Shown: in pieces, positions 8,743 to 16,603 of the stretch
Layout of the letters: each line of letters starts with the position of its first letter
Position numbering within the stretch: position 1 is the first letter of the stretch
DNA from: WQUF01 sp031549885
GTDB lineage: Bacteria > Bacillota > Clostridia > Clostridiales > Clostridiaceae
NCBI GenBank assembly: GCA_031549885.1
Contig: JAVBPD010000134.1
Location: 1 to 47,344 of the forward strand
Direction: 5' to 3'
Length of the DNA stretch: 47,344 bases
Made by a program: the position numbers and the translations under genes
Notes under the pieces: model-generated
What the model saw: only the letters and a program-made list of their open reading frames with translations
Database searches by the model: none
What the model was told of the DNA's origin: nothing

Positions 8743-9948
8743 TTATTGAGGGTTAGTTATGGATCCTTGGAACAAAATAAGCCCTGTGGTATTATCGTAT
8801 ATTATTGAATAAAATGGTTTATTTACATTCATAACCTTTGGGGGGTCAATAGGCATAGACGTTGTTGACATTTCAATGCTTGTTACTGCAGCAGCTTCTG
8901 TTCCTAATTCATCTATTTTAAGCACTGTGCTGTGGGTTGCATCGCTTACAAATAAATTATCTTGGGAAATATTTTTAAAATTAGCTTTGTTTTTTTCAAA
9001 CATATCTGCCATACCTAGTGAAGTTAGAGCAGATTTTAAACCTTGTTTATATTGAGTATTAACCTTTGGAAGTGATAATACTACTTCATTAGATTTCATT
9101 GATTTTATCCATTGACTTAAGTTATTAGCATTAAGATTATTTTTAACAGAAGTTAAGTTTGTCTTTGGCAATATTATAGCCATAGATGTTTTTCCATCTT
9201 TATAAGGAAGGCTAACCATTTGAAAAAGATTGTTTTCATAGTAACTAAAGAATTTTTTTGTATTCATCATATTGATACTTACTTTTCCTTTAGGAGTAGT
9301 AAAATCACTTTTCACAGTACTTGCTTTATTAAATGGAATTTGCCAATCAGCTTTAAAATAAACCGCATTAAGCAAGTACATCATAACATCAGAGCCTATT
9401 TGCTTATCTAAAACTTGTTTAATAAGTCCCTTAGTGTTATCGCTTGCCCATTTATTAATAGTATCAACAGCTTTATTATTTGAAAAATCTAAACCTTTTA
9501 TTGTTGAATTATAATAAGTTTTATTGGTAGTTAAAAAATTACTTTTTACTGAATTAAAAAATTTATCTCTAATCCAAATTGAATTAGCTATATTAATAGT
9601 AGTATTTGGGCGACCAGTTGTAATATAGTTTTGCATGTTTTTATTTAAAATATTTAAATTTAAAGCAGTGTTACCAGGGTATAAAGAAGAAAGTAATTGC
9701 TTTTGTGTGTTAGAAGCTGCTCCATTTGATAGCATACCTAAAGCTAGATATACGCTAACTGGAGAAATAAAAACATTTTCTTTGTCACTATAAAGTTTAT
9801 TATAAAGCTTTAAACCGAAATCATTTACAGCTTGAGCATCTTTTGTAGTGATTGTATTTTGATTAATAGTTTTAGCATTAGCTGATACTATTAAACTGCT
9901 AAATGCTATGAGACAAATACAAGTTAATGCAATTAATTTATTATTCAT
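8743..9948 (-). CDS. Secreted serpin (serine/cysteine protease inhibitor)
   Basis: This is an extracellular suicide inhibitor of proteases. The 401-aa product has an N-terminal signal peptide (about residues 1-25, ending near ANA) and a full-length serpin fold. The reactive-centre hinge is of the inhibitory type: G349-TEAAAV-355, small residues that allow loop insertion after cleavage. By counting from the hinge the scissile bond falls near Thr363-Ser364, but the loop looks about four residues longer than in alpha-1-antitrypsin, so P1 is uncertain. The C-terminal NKPF segment and the GLILFQGSITNP end are typical. The ATG follows GGAGGGGA. Inhibitory serpins are sporadic in Clostridia, some linked to cellulosomes; there is no dockerin here. 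Confidence 0.93.
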   Translation of the reverse strand: MNNKLIALTCICLIAFSSLIVSANAKTINQNTITTKDAQAVNDFGLKLYNKLYSDKENVFISPVSVYLALGMLSNGAASNTQKQLLSSLYPGNTALNLNILNKNMQNYITTGRPNTTINIANSIWIRDKFFNSVKSNFLTTNKTYYNSTIKGLDFSNNKAVDTINKWASDNTKGLIKQVLDKQIGSDVMMYLLNAVYFKADWQIPFNKASTVKSDFTTPKGKVSINMMNTKKFFSYYENNLFQMVSLPYKDGKTSMAIILPKTNLTSVKNNLNANNLSQWIKSMKSNEVVLSLPKVNTQYKQGLKSALTSLGMADMFEKNKANFKNISQDNLFVSDATHSTVLKIDELGTEAAAVTSIEMSTTSMPIDPPKVMNVNKPFYSIIYDNTTGLILFQGSITNPQ

Positions 9949-10155
9949 ATTCTCCCCTCCATTTAAGTTTTTTTTTATGCTAATTATAATATATAAGTAT
10001 ATATATTATAATATTTATTGGTAAAATAAACAAAGCTATTTAAAAAAAGTTAAGACATTTAAATTGCATACTTTTATTAATAATACTACATAATATTAGT
10101 TGAAGTTATAAAAAGTTATATATTAAGCTAAAGTATTTTCTTTAGGAGGAAAAAT
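9949..10155. other. Divergent AT-rich intergenic region
   Basis: This 207-bp stretch between the serpin and the first carrier-protein gene must hold both promoters. It contains many TATAAT-like strings (for example near 9985-10015), but I could not choose a -35/-10 pair with confidence. A GGAGG site at about 10144-10148 serves the carrier gene. Confidence 0.5.
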
Positions 10156-10455
10156 ATGGAAGAAACAAGAGAAGAAATGATTTTGCTAATTAGAAGCTAT
10201 TTATTTGAAACCTTTTTACTTGGATTTAATGAAAATGAATTTTCTAATGATGAATCATTTTATGATGTTGGGGTATTTGATTCTATAGGTATATTAGAAG
10301 TTGTCACATATATTGAACAGGTTTTCGATATAAGGTTTCAAGAAAACGAAGTTAATCCAGAAAATATTAGCACAATAAATAATATTGTTGATTTTATTAC
10401 AAAAAAAAGATCGCATAAGAAATCTTATTTTAATAACGAAAATGCAGGATGGTAA
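10156..10455 (+). CDS. Acyl/peptidyl carrier protein
   Basis: This is a small carrier protein of 99 aa that would be loaded on a phosphopantetheine arm and carry an aminoacyl or acyl group. The attachment motif is DVGVFDSIG, with Ser43 preceded by Asp42 as in functional carriers. The fold is of the four-helix acyl carrier protein type. It is clearly paralogous to the carrier gene at 12082, sharing the TFLLGF, SFYDVG, VVTYIE and PENI blocks. The ATG follows AGGAGG. The end overlaps or abuts the adenylation gene, implying that the adenylation enzyme loads this carrier. The basic tail (KKRSHKK) is unusual but harmless. Confidence 0.9.
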   Translation: MEETREEMILLIRSYLFETFLLGFNENEFSNDESFYDVGVFDSIGILEVVTYIEQVFDIRFQENEVNPENISTINNIVDFITKKRSHKKSYFNNENAGW

Positions 10456-10457
10456 AA

Positions 10458-11966
10458 ATGTCTAAAGATGAAAGCTTAAATTCAAACAAACTAGTTCACC
10501 AATTATTTGAAGAACAGGTTAATATAAATCCATTTAATATAGCATTAATATGCCAAGATGAGAAGTTAAGCTATAAAGAATTAAATAAAAGAAGTAACCA
10601 ATTAGCAAATTTTTTAAAAGGTAAAAAAATTTTAAAGGGCACGACAGTTGGAGTAGTTGCAGAAAGGTCAATTGATACAATAATTTCAATATTAGGAATT
10701 TTAAAAATAGGAGCTTCTTATTTGCCAATTGATATTAGTAATCCTAAAGATAGGGTTTTGTTTATGATAAATGATGCAAAAATTGAATTTTTATTATATT
10801 CAAAACATTTGCCGGAAGAGTTTAAATTTCATGAAGTTACTAATATTGATGTTCACAGAGAGTTTTTTTTAAATGGTGAAAATTTAGAAAACATTAACAA
10901 ATTAAGCGATTTGATGTATGTAATTTATACATCTGGTTCAACTGGAAAGCCAAAAGGCGTAATGATAAATCATAATAATTTATTGACATTGTTAAATGGA
11001 TTTAATAATGTATCAAAGATCCCTGATCCTTTAATAGGTACAACTATATGTCCGTTTAGCTTTGATGTATCTGTTTGGGAAATTTTTTCTGTTCTATGTT
11101 TTGGGGGAACTCTATGCATATTAACAGAAGAAGTATTAAAAATGCCAAGGTATATTGTTGATTATATTTGCAAATACAATATTACAAATGCATATATACC
11201 TCCTTCTTTATTAAATTATATAATTTCAGATTTTGAAAAAAGAAATATTAAAATGCCTATTAAAAGATTGCTTGTAGGTGTTGAACCTATTAAAGCAGAA
11301 GTTCTTTTAAGATATATAGATTTGTCTTGTGAAATTGAAATTATAAATGGTTATGGTCCGACTGAAACCACTATTTGCGCAACGCTTTATAAGTTTAATA
11401 AGAATATAAATAAAAATGCCATTATACCTATTGGTAAGGCCATAGATGGTTATAATGTTTATTTAGTAGATAGCAATATGAAATTAGTAAAAAAAGAACA
11501 AGTTGGAGAAATTTTAATTGGTGGCCAAGGTGTATCACCAGGATATATTAATAATGATAAATTGACTAAAGAGAAATTTATAAATAATATATTTGATGAT
11601 GATAATAAAATTATATATAAAACTGGCGATTTAGGAAAGCTTTTAGATGATGGAAACATACAGTTTAAAGGCAGGGTTGATGATCAAATTAAAATAAGAG
11701 GGAATAGAGTTGAACTTTCTGAAATAAGGACATCTATATTGAGCATTGAAGGAATAAAAGAAGCTGCAGTTATTGTAAGAGGCGATAATGATTTAAATAA
11801 AAATATAGTTGCTTATTACACTTGTGAAAAAGATATATCTACTTATAAAATAAAAGATCATCTAAACAATTGGTTGCCTGAATATATGATTCCTAGTGAT
11901 TTTATAAGGTTAAATGAAATGCCAAAAAATAAAAATGGAAAAGTTAATAAAGAGATATTGTATTAA
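10458..11966 (+). CDS. Stand-alone amino acid adenylation enzyme (NRPS A domain)
   Basis: This is a free-standing NRPS-type adenylation enzyme of about 502 aa that would activate an amino acid with ATP and load it on a carrier protein. Core motifs are visible: A3 YTSGSTGKPKGV, A4 FSFDVSVWE, A5 NGYGPTETTI, A7 YKTGDLG, A8 GRVDDQIKIRGNRVE and the A10 lysine in NKNGKVNKE. By eye alignment to GrsA the specificity residues read D-V-W-S-L-G-G-I-C-K. This suggests a neutral, hydrophobic or aromatic amino acid, without a clear match I recall. An alternative ATG at 10449 exists, but AGGATGG lies 5 bases before 10458. It could also be read as DltA-like, but no dltB or dltD is near. Confidence 0.9.
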   Translation: MSKDESLNSNKLVHQLFEEQVNINPFNIALICQDEKLSYKELNKRSNQLANFLKGKKILKGTTVGVVAERSIDTIISILGILKIGASYLPIDISNPKDRVLFMINDAKIEFLLYSKHLPEEFKFHEVTNIDVHREFFLNGENLENINKLSDLMYVIYTSGSTGKPKGVMINHNNLLTLLNGFNNVSKIPDPLIGTTICPFSFDVSVWEIFSVLCFGGTLCILTEEVLKMPRYIVDYICKYNITNAYIPPSLLNYIISDFEKRNIKMPIKRLLVGVEPIKAEVLLRYIDLSCEIEIINGYGPTETTICATLYKFNKNINKNAIIPIGKAIDGYNVYLVDSNMKLVKKEQVGEILIGGQGVSPGYINNDKLTKEKFINNIFDDDNKIIYKTGDLGKLLDDGNIQFKGRVDDQIKIRGNRVELSEIRTSILSIEGIKEAAVIVRGDNDLNKNIVAYYTCEKDISTYKIKDHLNNWLPEYMIPSDFIRLNEMPKNKNGKVNKEILY

Positions 11967-11991
11967 AAGTTACTTGTAATGATTGGATTAA

Positions 11992-12021
11992 TTGACAAAA
12001 TATTGTTAAAAATATTATAAT
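11992..12021 (+). promoter_or_regulatory. Consensus sigma-A promoter before the second carrier gene
   Basis: TTGACA (11992-11997) and TATAAT (12016-12021) are both perfect and are separated by 18 bases. They lie 60 bp before the carrier gene at 12082, so the second half of the cluster can be transcribed on its own. Confidence 0.7.
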
Positions 12022-12081
12022 ATGATAAATTATTAATGATATTTTTGATAAATATAAATAATTATTACAAAGGAGAAAAAA

Positions 12082-12360
12082 ATGAAAAAAGATAGGAATG
12101 AAATCATTTCTTTAATTAGGAATTATTTTTTTGATACTTTTCTTTTAGGCTTTTCTAAAGACGATTTTCCTAATAACAGGTCTTTTTATGATGTTGGTAT
12201 TTTAAATTCTATTGGAATGATTGATGTAGTAACTTATATTGAAGAAAACTTTAATATTATTTTTGATAATAGTGAAATAGTACCTGAAAATATTAAAAGC
12301 ATAGATAATATTGCAGATTTCATTTTAAAAAAACAAAAGAAAATTAATTTAGATATGTAA
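12082..12360 (+). CDS. Second carrier protein, with Asn before the carrier Ser
   Basis: This 92-aa carrier protein is paralogous to the one at 10156. The phosphopantetheine site is VGILNSIG: Ser43 is present, but the residue before it is Asn42 instead of the almost universal Asp. The change may alter recognition by the phosphopantetheinyl transferase or by partner enzymes. An AAAGGAG site precedes the ATG. It sits 16 bp before the condensation-like gene and behind its own promoter. It may carry the acceptor or the acyl donor for that enzyme. Whether it is loaded cannot be told from sequence. Confidence 0.88.
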   Translation: MKKDRNEIISLIRNYFFDTFLLGFSKDDFPNNRSFYDVGILNSIGMIDVVTYIEENFNIIFDNSEIVPENIKSIDNIADFILKKQKKINLDM

Positions 12361-12376
12361 CCTGAGGATTTTATAA

Positions 12377-13825
12377 ATGTATAATGAAAAAAACTATATT
12401 TTACATAAATATAAGAGAAAAGCGGAGCCTTTAGAAAGTTTTGTGATTTCTTTTGGTGATGTTAAAGTTGGAATTTGCATAAGGGTCAATGGATATGTTC
12501 ATAAAGATAAATTTATTAAATCTGTTAATAAAATTGTAAATACTTTTCCTATAATAAAATCAAAAATAGTTTTAGATAAAAAAAATAAGCCATGGTTTAT
12601 TGAGATGGAAGATGAAAATTTAGTATCTATTATAGATATGAAATCAGATGATACTTTTGTACAAGTAGTCGATGATGAGAGAAAAAAGCCATTTTTTTTA
12701 CATGAAGGTCCTCTTGCAAAGTTTATTTTGATACATTCTAACTCTTATTCAGATATATTGTTTTTAGCCCATCATGCAATTATTGATGGTTTTGGAGCAA
12801 ATAAAGTAATGAATTTGCTTTTAAAATATATAGCATATGATGAATTTGACTATGGAAAAATACAAGATAAAGAATATTTACCATCAATAAAAAATTTAAA
12901 GCATTTTAGGCCAAAGTTATCGCCTTTATTAATTACAAAAAGAATTATTGATTTTTATGTTTCAACTTTTATAATTTGTAGATGGCATCTTACAAAATTA
13001 CATATATCAGAAGAGGATTTTGTATATAGCCAAAGGACCTTTTTATCAAATTACCATCAAATTTGGACACATGATATTTTAACAGAAAATGAAACTTATG
13101 ATATTTATAAAATATGCAGAGAAAAGAATGTAACAGTAAACTCAACAATGATGGTTGCTTTTTTAGCATGTAGAAAAGAAATTGATGATGAAAATGAAAA
13201 TAATAGGCAAAGAATTTGTGTGGATTTAAGGAGGCATTTAAATAAAGAAGCACAAAATTCATTAGGTACTTTTGCTTCTGCGATAGATACAAAGTATAAA
13301 TATGATAGCTCTATACCATTTTGGAACAATGTTCAAAAATACAACCATATATTTAAACAAAAAATGAATAATTATGAAGATGTTGATTGTGTTTTTAAAT
13401 CTTCAAAAATATCATTAGATTTTACAAAAGCAATGTCGCTTTCGTATAAAGTTAATAATTTACCAAAGGATTATAAAAATCTTGAAAAATTTAAAAAGCT
13501 AGGCCCTAAAAGTTTTCATATCGTTGCATCGGTTGCAAGAAATATGATAAAATCAACTGCTTCAGTTACAATAACTGATATGGGAGTAGGTAAATATTCA
13601 AACACATATGGAGATTTAAAGCTTCAAAGGTGTATTTTATTTCCAAGCCCCACAATAAAACCAATGAGCATAATAATAGCATCAATTACTGTAAACAAAT
13701 GCCTTGGATATACATTTAATGTAACTAAGCATAAAGATATAAAAGATGAAAATTTTCACATAAAACTTAATCTTCTTAGAAAGAGATTTAAAGAATTTCT
13801 AATAAAAGATATATATTTAAATTGA
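12377..13825 (+). CDS. Condensation-domain-like acyltransferase
   Basis: This 482-aa protein belongs to the chloramphenicol acetyltransferase-like superfamily (NRPS condensation domains, alcohol acetyltransferases, PapA-type enzymes). The catalytic motif is AHHAIIDGFG with His132, His133, Asp137 and Gly138, matching HHxxxDG. A later CVDLRRHL...GTFAS region matches the second conserved block of the alcohol acetyltransferase/condensation group. It follows the second carrier gene by 16 bp, with a GAGGA site before the ATG. The likely role is joining the carrier-bound aminoacyl group to an acyl, amine or alcohol partner. There is no thioesterase or reductase in the cluster, so this enzyme may also release the product. 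Confidence 0.85.
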   Translation: MYNEKNYILHKYKRKAEPLESFVISFGDVKVGICIRVNGYVHKDKFIKSVNKIVNTFPIIKSKIVLDKKNKPWFIEMEDENLVSIIDMKSDDTFVQVVDDERKKPFFLHEGPLAKFILIHSNSYSDILFLAHHAIIDGFGANKVMNLLLKYIAYDEFDYGKIQDKEYLPSIKNLKHFRPKLSPLLITKRIIDFYVSTFIICRWHLTKLHISEEDFVYSQRTFLSNYHQIWTHDILTENETYDIYKICREKNVTVNSTMMVAFLACRKEIDDENENNRQRICVDLRRHLNKEAQNSLGTFASAIDTKYKYDSSIPFWNNVQKYNHIFKQKMNNYEDVDCVFKSSKISLDFTKAMSLSYKVNNLPKDYKNLEKFKKLGPKSFHIVASVARNMIKSTASVTITDMGVGKYSNTYGDLKLQRCILFPSPTIKPMSIIIASITVNKCLGYTFNVTKHKDIKDENFHIKLNLLRKRFKEFLIKDIYLN

Positions 13826-13851
13826 TAAGATCTTCAAAATGAAGGTCTTAT
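13825..13851. terminator. Bidirectional terminator
   Basis: The arms ATAAGATCTTCA (13825-13836) and TGAAGGTCTTAT (13840-13851) pair with one G-U and are followed by TTTTAT. It lies between the convergent condensation-like and Nudix genes. Confidence 0.82.
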
Positions 13852-13852
13852 T

Positions 13853-14410
13853 TTATGATTTTGCTCTATTTATTAATTTGCCATATAAATAAATATCATT
13901 TTCATCAAAATTATTTTCATTAAAATCTAAAACATCAAACCATTTTACACCGCTATTTTCATCAGGCTTTACTTTAAGGATTTCACTTTCATTTGTTATA
14001 AGTATATATGATATTGAGAGATGCAAATGAGCACTTATGTAATTTCCATTTTTATAATGTCCATATACAGGTAAAATATCAATAGAAGCAATTTTACTTG
14101 TAAGAGGGTAAACATTTTTTATTCCTGTTTCTTCTTTTGCTTCTTTTAAGGCTACATGTAAAAGATTTGGATCGCCATCAGCGTGGCCACCTGTCCATGC
14201 CCAAGCATTTCTAATGTTGTGATGTATCATTAAAGCTTTATTAAGATTATTGCTTAAAATAAATCCAGAGCTTGTTATGTGTGCAATTTCATTATCTCTT
14301 GTCAAAATATTATTTGGAAATAAAGATATATAATTTAAAATATTTTTTTTATCATTTATTTCTTGATTGTTTTTTGGACAATAGTTAATAATTTCTTGTA
14401 TATAATTCAA
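13853..14410 (-). CDS. Nudix hydrolase
   Basis: This is a cytoplasmic Nudix-family pyrophosphohydrolase of about 185 aa. The Nudix box reads G-HADGD-P-NLLHVAL-KEAKEETGI, matching Gx5Ex7REUxEExGU in spacing. The first Glu is Pro and the Arg is Lys, a variant common in the GGHADGD-type subgroup; the metal-binding EExG Glu residues are kept. I choose TTG 14410 as start because AGGATGTGAT lies just before it; the longer frame to ATG 14467 has no ribosome site. The substrate is unknown. It converges on the mini-NRPS cluster and need not be functionally linked. Confidence 0.86.
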   Translation of the reverse strand: MNYIQEIINYCPKNNQEINDKKNILNYISLFPNNILTRDNEIAHITSSGFILSNNLNKALMIHHNIRNAWAWTGGHADGDPNLLHVALKEAKEETGIKNVYPLTSKIASIDILPVYGHYKNGNYISAHLHLSISYILITNESEILKVKPDENSGVKWFDVLDFNENNFDENDIYLYGKLINRAKS

Positions 14411-14552
14411 AATATCACATCCTGAAGTTTTTATTTTTATTATAAAAAAAATATTATAAAAAGTCATTTGAAAATATGAAATTAAGTGTTATTATGAAAA
14501 AAATATTATTAATTTTACATTCATAATTACCTTTATTTAGGGGAGGAAACAA

Positions 14553-15230
14553 ATGAATATATTGAAGGTACAAAATCTTTCTTGTACATACGACAAAGGA
14601 AATGTTAAAGTTAAAGTATTAGATAATGTTACTTTTTCTGTTGATAAGGGCGAGTTTATTTCCATAGTTGGTCATTTAGGTGCAGGAAAGTCTACACTAT
14701 TTCACACTATTTGTGGTTTTAACAAACCTAAAAGTGGATTTGTTTTAGTGCAAGATACGGATATATATAGTTTAACTGATTCACAAATGTCAAAATTTAG
14801 AAGGCGGAATATTGGACAGTTAAATCAAATTTATAATTTATTTCCTGAATTAAATGTTGAAGAAAACATAACAATTCCGCTTTTTATGGATGGAAGAAAA
14901 GCTGATAAAAATTATCTTGATGAGATAATAAGCGTGTTAGAATTAGGCAATGAGAGAAAGTTAATGCCTAACAAATTGTCAAAGTGGGAATATCAAAAAG
15001 TTTTTATAGGCAGAGCGTTAATAACAAAACCTAGTATTATTTTAGCTGATGAACCTACAGAAAGTTTAGATGTATTATATAGCAATAAAGTAATAGAAGT
15101 GTTAAAATATTTTAATTCTGTTTATAATCAAACCATTTTGTTTAGCACTCATGATGAAAAAATTGCAATGAAAGCAAATAGAGCCATCATATTTGATCAA
15201 GGGCATATCTATAAGGACATTGCATTATAA
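14553..15230 (+). CDS. Orphan ABC ATPase with degenerate signature motif
   Basis: This 225-aa protein is a paralog of the MacB/BceA-type ATPase at 43. Walker A (GHLGAGKST, residues 40-48), the Q-loop Gln, Walker B (IILADEP, 162-168), the D-loop and the H-loop His (STHDE) are intact. The signature LSGGQQQR is replaced by LSKWEYQK (142-149), which removes the Ser-Gly-Gly-Gln contacts needed to close the ATP site in the partner subunit. No permease follows: a terminator comes 14 bp after the stop. It may bind ATP without efficient hydrolysis, pair with another ATPase, regulate, or be decaying. The ATG has a GGGGAGGA site, so it is probably translated. Confidence 0.88.
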   Translation: MNILKVQNLSCTYDKGNVKVKVLDNVTFSVDKGEFISIVGHLGAGKSTLFHTICGFNKPKSGFVLVQDTDIYSLTDSQMSKFRRRNIGQLNQIYNLFPELNVEENITIPLFMDGRKADKNYLDEIISVLELGNERKLMPNKLSKWEYQKVFIGRALITKPSIILADEPTESLDVLYSNKVIEVLKYFNSVYNQTILFSTHDEKIAMKANRAIIFDQGHIYKDIAL

Positions 15231-15243
15231 CTAAAAAACAACC

Positions 15244-15268
15244 AAGAAGCAAATTATGCTTCTTTTTT
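15244..15268 (+). terminator. Rho-independent terminator
   Basis: The arms AAGAAGC (15244-15250) and GCTTCTT (15258-15264) are followed by a T run. It ends the orphan ATPase transcript. Confidence 0.85.
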
Positions 15269-15295
15269 ACTGGAGTTTTATAACTATATGAAAAA

Positions 15296-15323
15296 TTGTC
15301 AATATTTAATATATGGTTATAAA
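15296..15323 (+). promoter_or_regulatory. Probable sigma-A promoter of the membrane gene pair
   Basis: TTGTCA (15296-15301), a 16-bp spacer and TATAAA (15318-15323) lie just upstream of the gene at 15342, giving a very short leader that contains the GGAGGAG ribosome site. Confidence 0.5.
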
Positions 15324-15341
15324 TTATTGGAGGAGTAATTC

Positions 15342-15839
15342 ATGGATACACAGAAAGAAAGAAAAGAATATGATGAAAAAGTTGATAGTTTTAATGATAC
15401 CAGTGAGTTTGATATCTGTGAGGAAGTTTTTTATAAAGCTAAAGTAGATGAAAAAGAAGATTTTAACAATGACCTTGATGATGAAAATAATGATAACGGT
15501 CATTATTTATCTGATAAAGTTATTCAAATAATATTTTTATTTTTAAAAATATTATTAAAAATGATTATCTTTCCAGCATTAATATTAATATTTTGTTTAG
15601 ATAAGCTATTAAAAGTGTTGGCAAAGGTAATTTCTATTGGCTTAATAATTACTGTTGGTGTATCTGTATTAGTATTAGCTTATAGGTATTATTATAAAAG
15701 CTCAATAGAAATTGATGAATTTACAAAAAAGTTAATTATTTCAGCTATAATATTTACTTTTGCAATTGTAATTTTAATAATTCCACCTAAAATTCATTTA
15801 GTTTATTTAAATATTAAAAATTTTATTTTCCATGGTTAA
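15342..15839 (+). CDS. Small membrane protein with acidic N-terminal domain
   Basis: I do not recognise a family. The 165-aa product has a hydrophilic, strongly acidic first 60 residues (many Asp/Glu, including DLDDENNDN), then about three hydrophobic segments (roughly residues 65-90, 92-112 and 130-150) separated by Lys-rich turns. There is no signal peptide, so the acidic part should be cytoplasmic. The ATG follows GGAGGAG. It overlaps the longest frame of the SLATT-like gene that follows, and both lie between terminators, which suggests a two-gene unit. A role next to a predicted 2-TM effector is inference only. Confidence 0.7.
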   Translation: MDTQKERKEYDEKVDSFNDTSEFDICEEVFYKAKVDEKEDFNNDLDDENNDNGHYLSDKVIQIIFLFLKILLKMIIFPALILIFCLDKLLKVLAKVISIGLIITVGVSVLVLAYRYYYKSSIEIDEFTKKLIISAIIFTFAIVILIIPPKIHLVYLNIKNFIFHG

Positions 15840-16449
15840 GTATGGAAATATGTCATTTAATTGTTCACCACATCCATTAAAAGTTAATAATATATATATG
15901 TACAACAAGATAAAATGGAGTGTTAAAGAACGCAATATGGGTGAAAGATTACTTACCAAAGTGAGAGAATATAAGCATTTATACAACTATAGTGTTAATC
16001 TTTCGTTTGAGAAAAATCAATTGGTTATCACAGAAACTTTAAAATACTATGTTAAAAAAGCTTTGCTATATAAATATACTTATTATGTAGCAAGCTTAGC
16101 ATCTCTTTTGCTAAACTTCACAATTCCTGTCATAAATCAAATAGACTGGCTTGAAAACAGAGTAATAATTACAATAATATCAAGTGTAACTGCTTTGATT
16201 ACTAGTACAATTGGATTAATGGGTTTAAAAGATAAATGGTATAGGTCAAGAACTGCAGCTGAAAACATTAAAAGTGAATGCATTAAATTTAATGCGTGTA
16301 TAGGAATATATGAAGATGAAGATGTTAAGAGAAAAGAAAAGAATTTAATTTTAAATTTTGAATCCATAATAAACCAAGATAAAGTATTGTGGAAAGAAGA
16401 ACTAAATATAAGTAACATTTCTAAAGTTCATGATGAAAATAAAAAATAA
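15832..16449 (+). CDS. SLATT/DUF4231-like 2-TM protein
   Basis: The 205-aa frame (or about 170 aa from ATG 15937) has an N-terminal helical region, two adjacent hydrophobic helices (about residues 83-102 and 112-134) and a short linker with W-x-R-x-R-T-A-A-E-N-I-K-S-E. That order is characteristic of DUF4231 and the SLATT group of 2-TM proteins. SLATT domains were described as putative pore-forming effectors linked to nucleotide-signal and SLOG sensor systems. Neither a nucleotidyltransferase nor a SLOG domain is adjacent; the only partner is the membrane protein just upstream. The start is uncertain: 15832 overlaps the upstream gene, while 15937 lies 17 bases after TGGAG. Confidence 0.65.
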   Translation: MVKYGNMSFNCSPHPLKVNNIYMYNKIKWSVKERNMGERLLTKVREYKHLYNYSVNLSFEKNQLVITETLKYYVKKALLYKYTYYVASLASLLLNFTIPVINQIDWLENRVIITIISSVTALITSTIGLMGLKDKWYRSRTAAENIKSECIKFNACIGIYEDEDVKRKEKNLILNFESIINQDKVLWKEELNISNISKVHDENKK

Positions 16450-16459
16450 ATTTACCTTG

Positions 16460-16482
16460 GGGCGTTTAAAAGCCCTTTTTTT
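16460..16482 (+). terminator. Rho-independent terminator
   Basis: A short GC stem GGGC (16460-16463) / GCCC (16472-16475) is followed by seven Ts. It closes the membrane gene pair. Confidence 0.75.
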
Positions 16483-16603
16483 ATAGATCAATGATTTATT
16501 TGAATCAAAATTTTGAGTATAATAATTAATATAAAGTAGTAGGTTTTACATTTTAAACATATTTTCAAAAATTTATTATTAAAATAGAAAGAAGTGATCT
16601 TAA

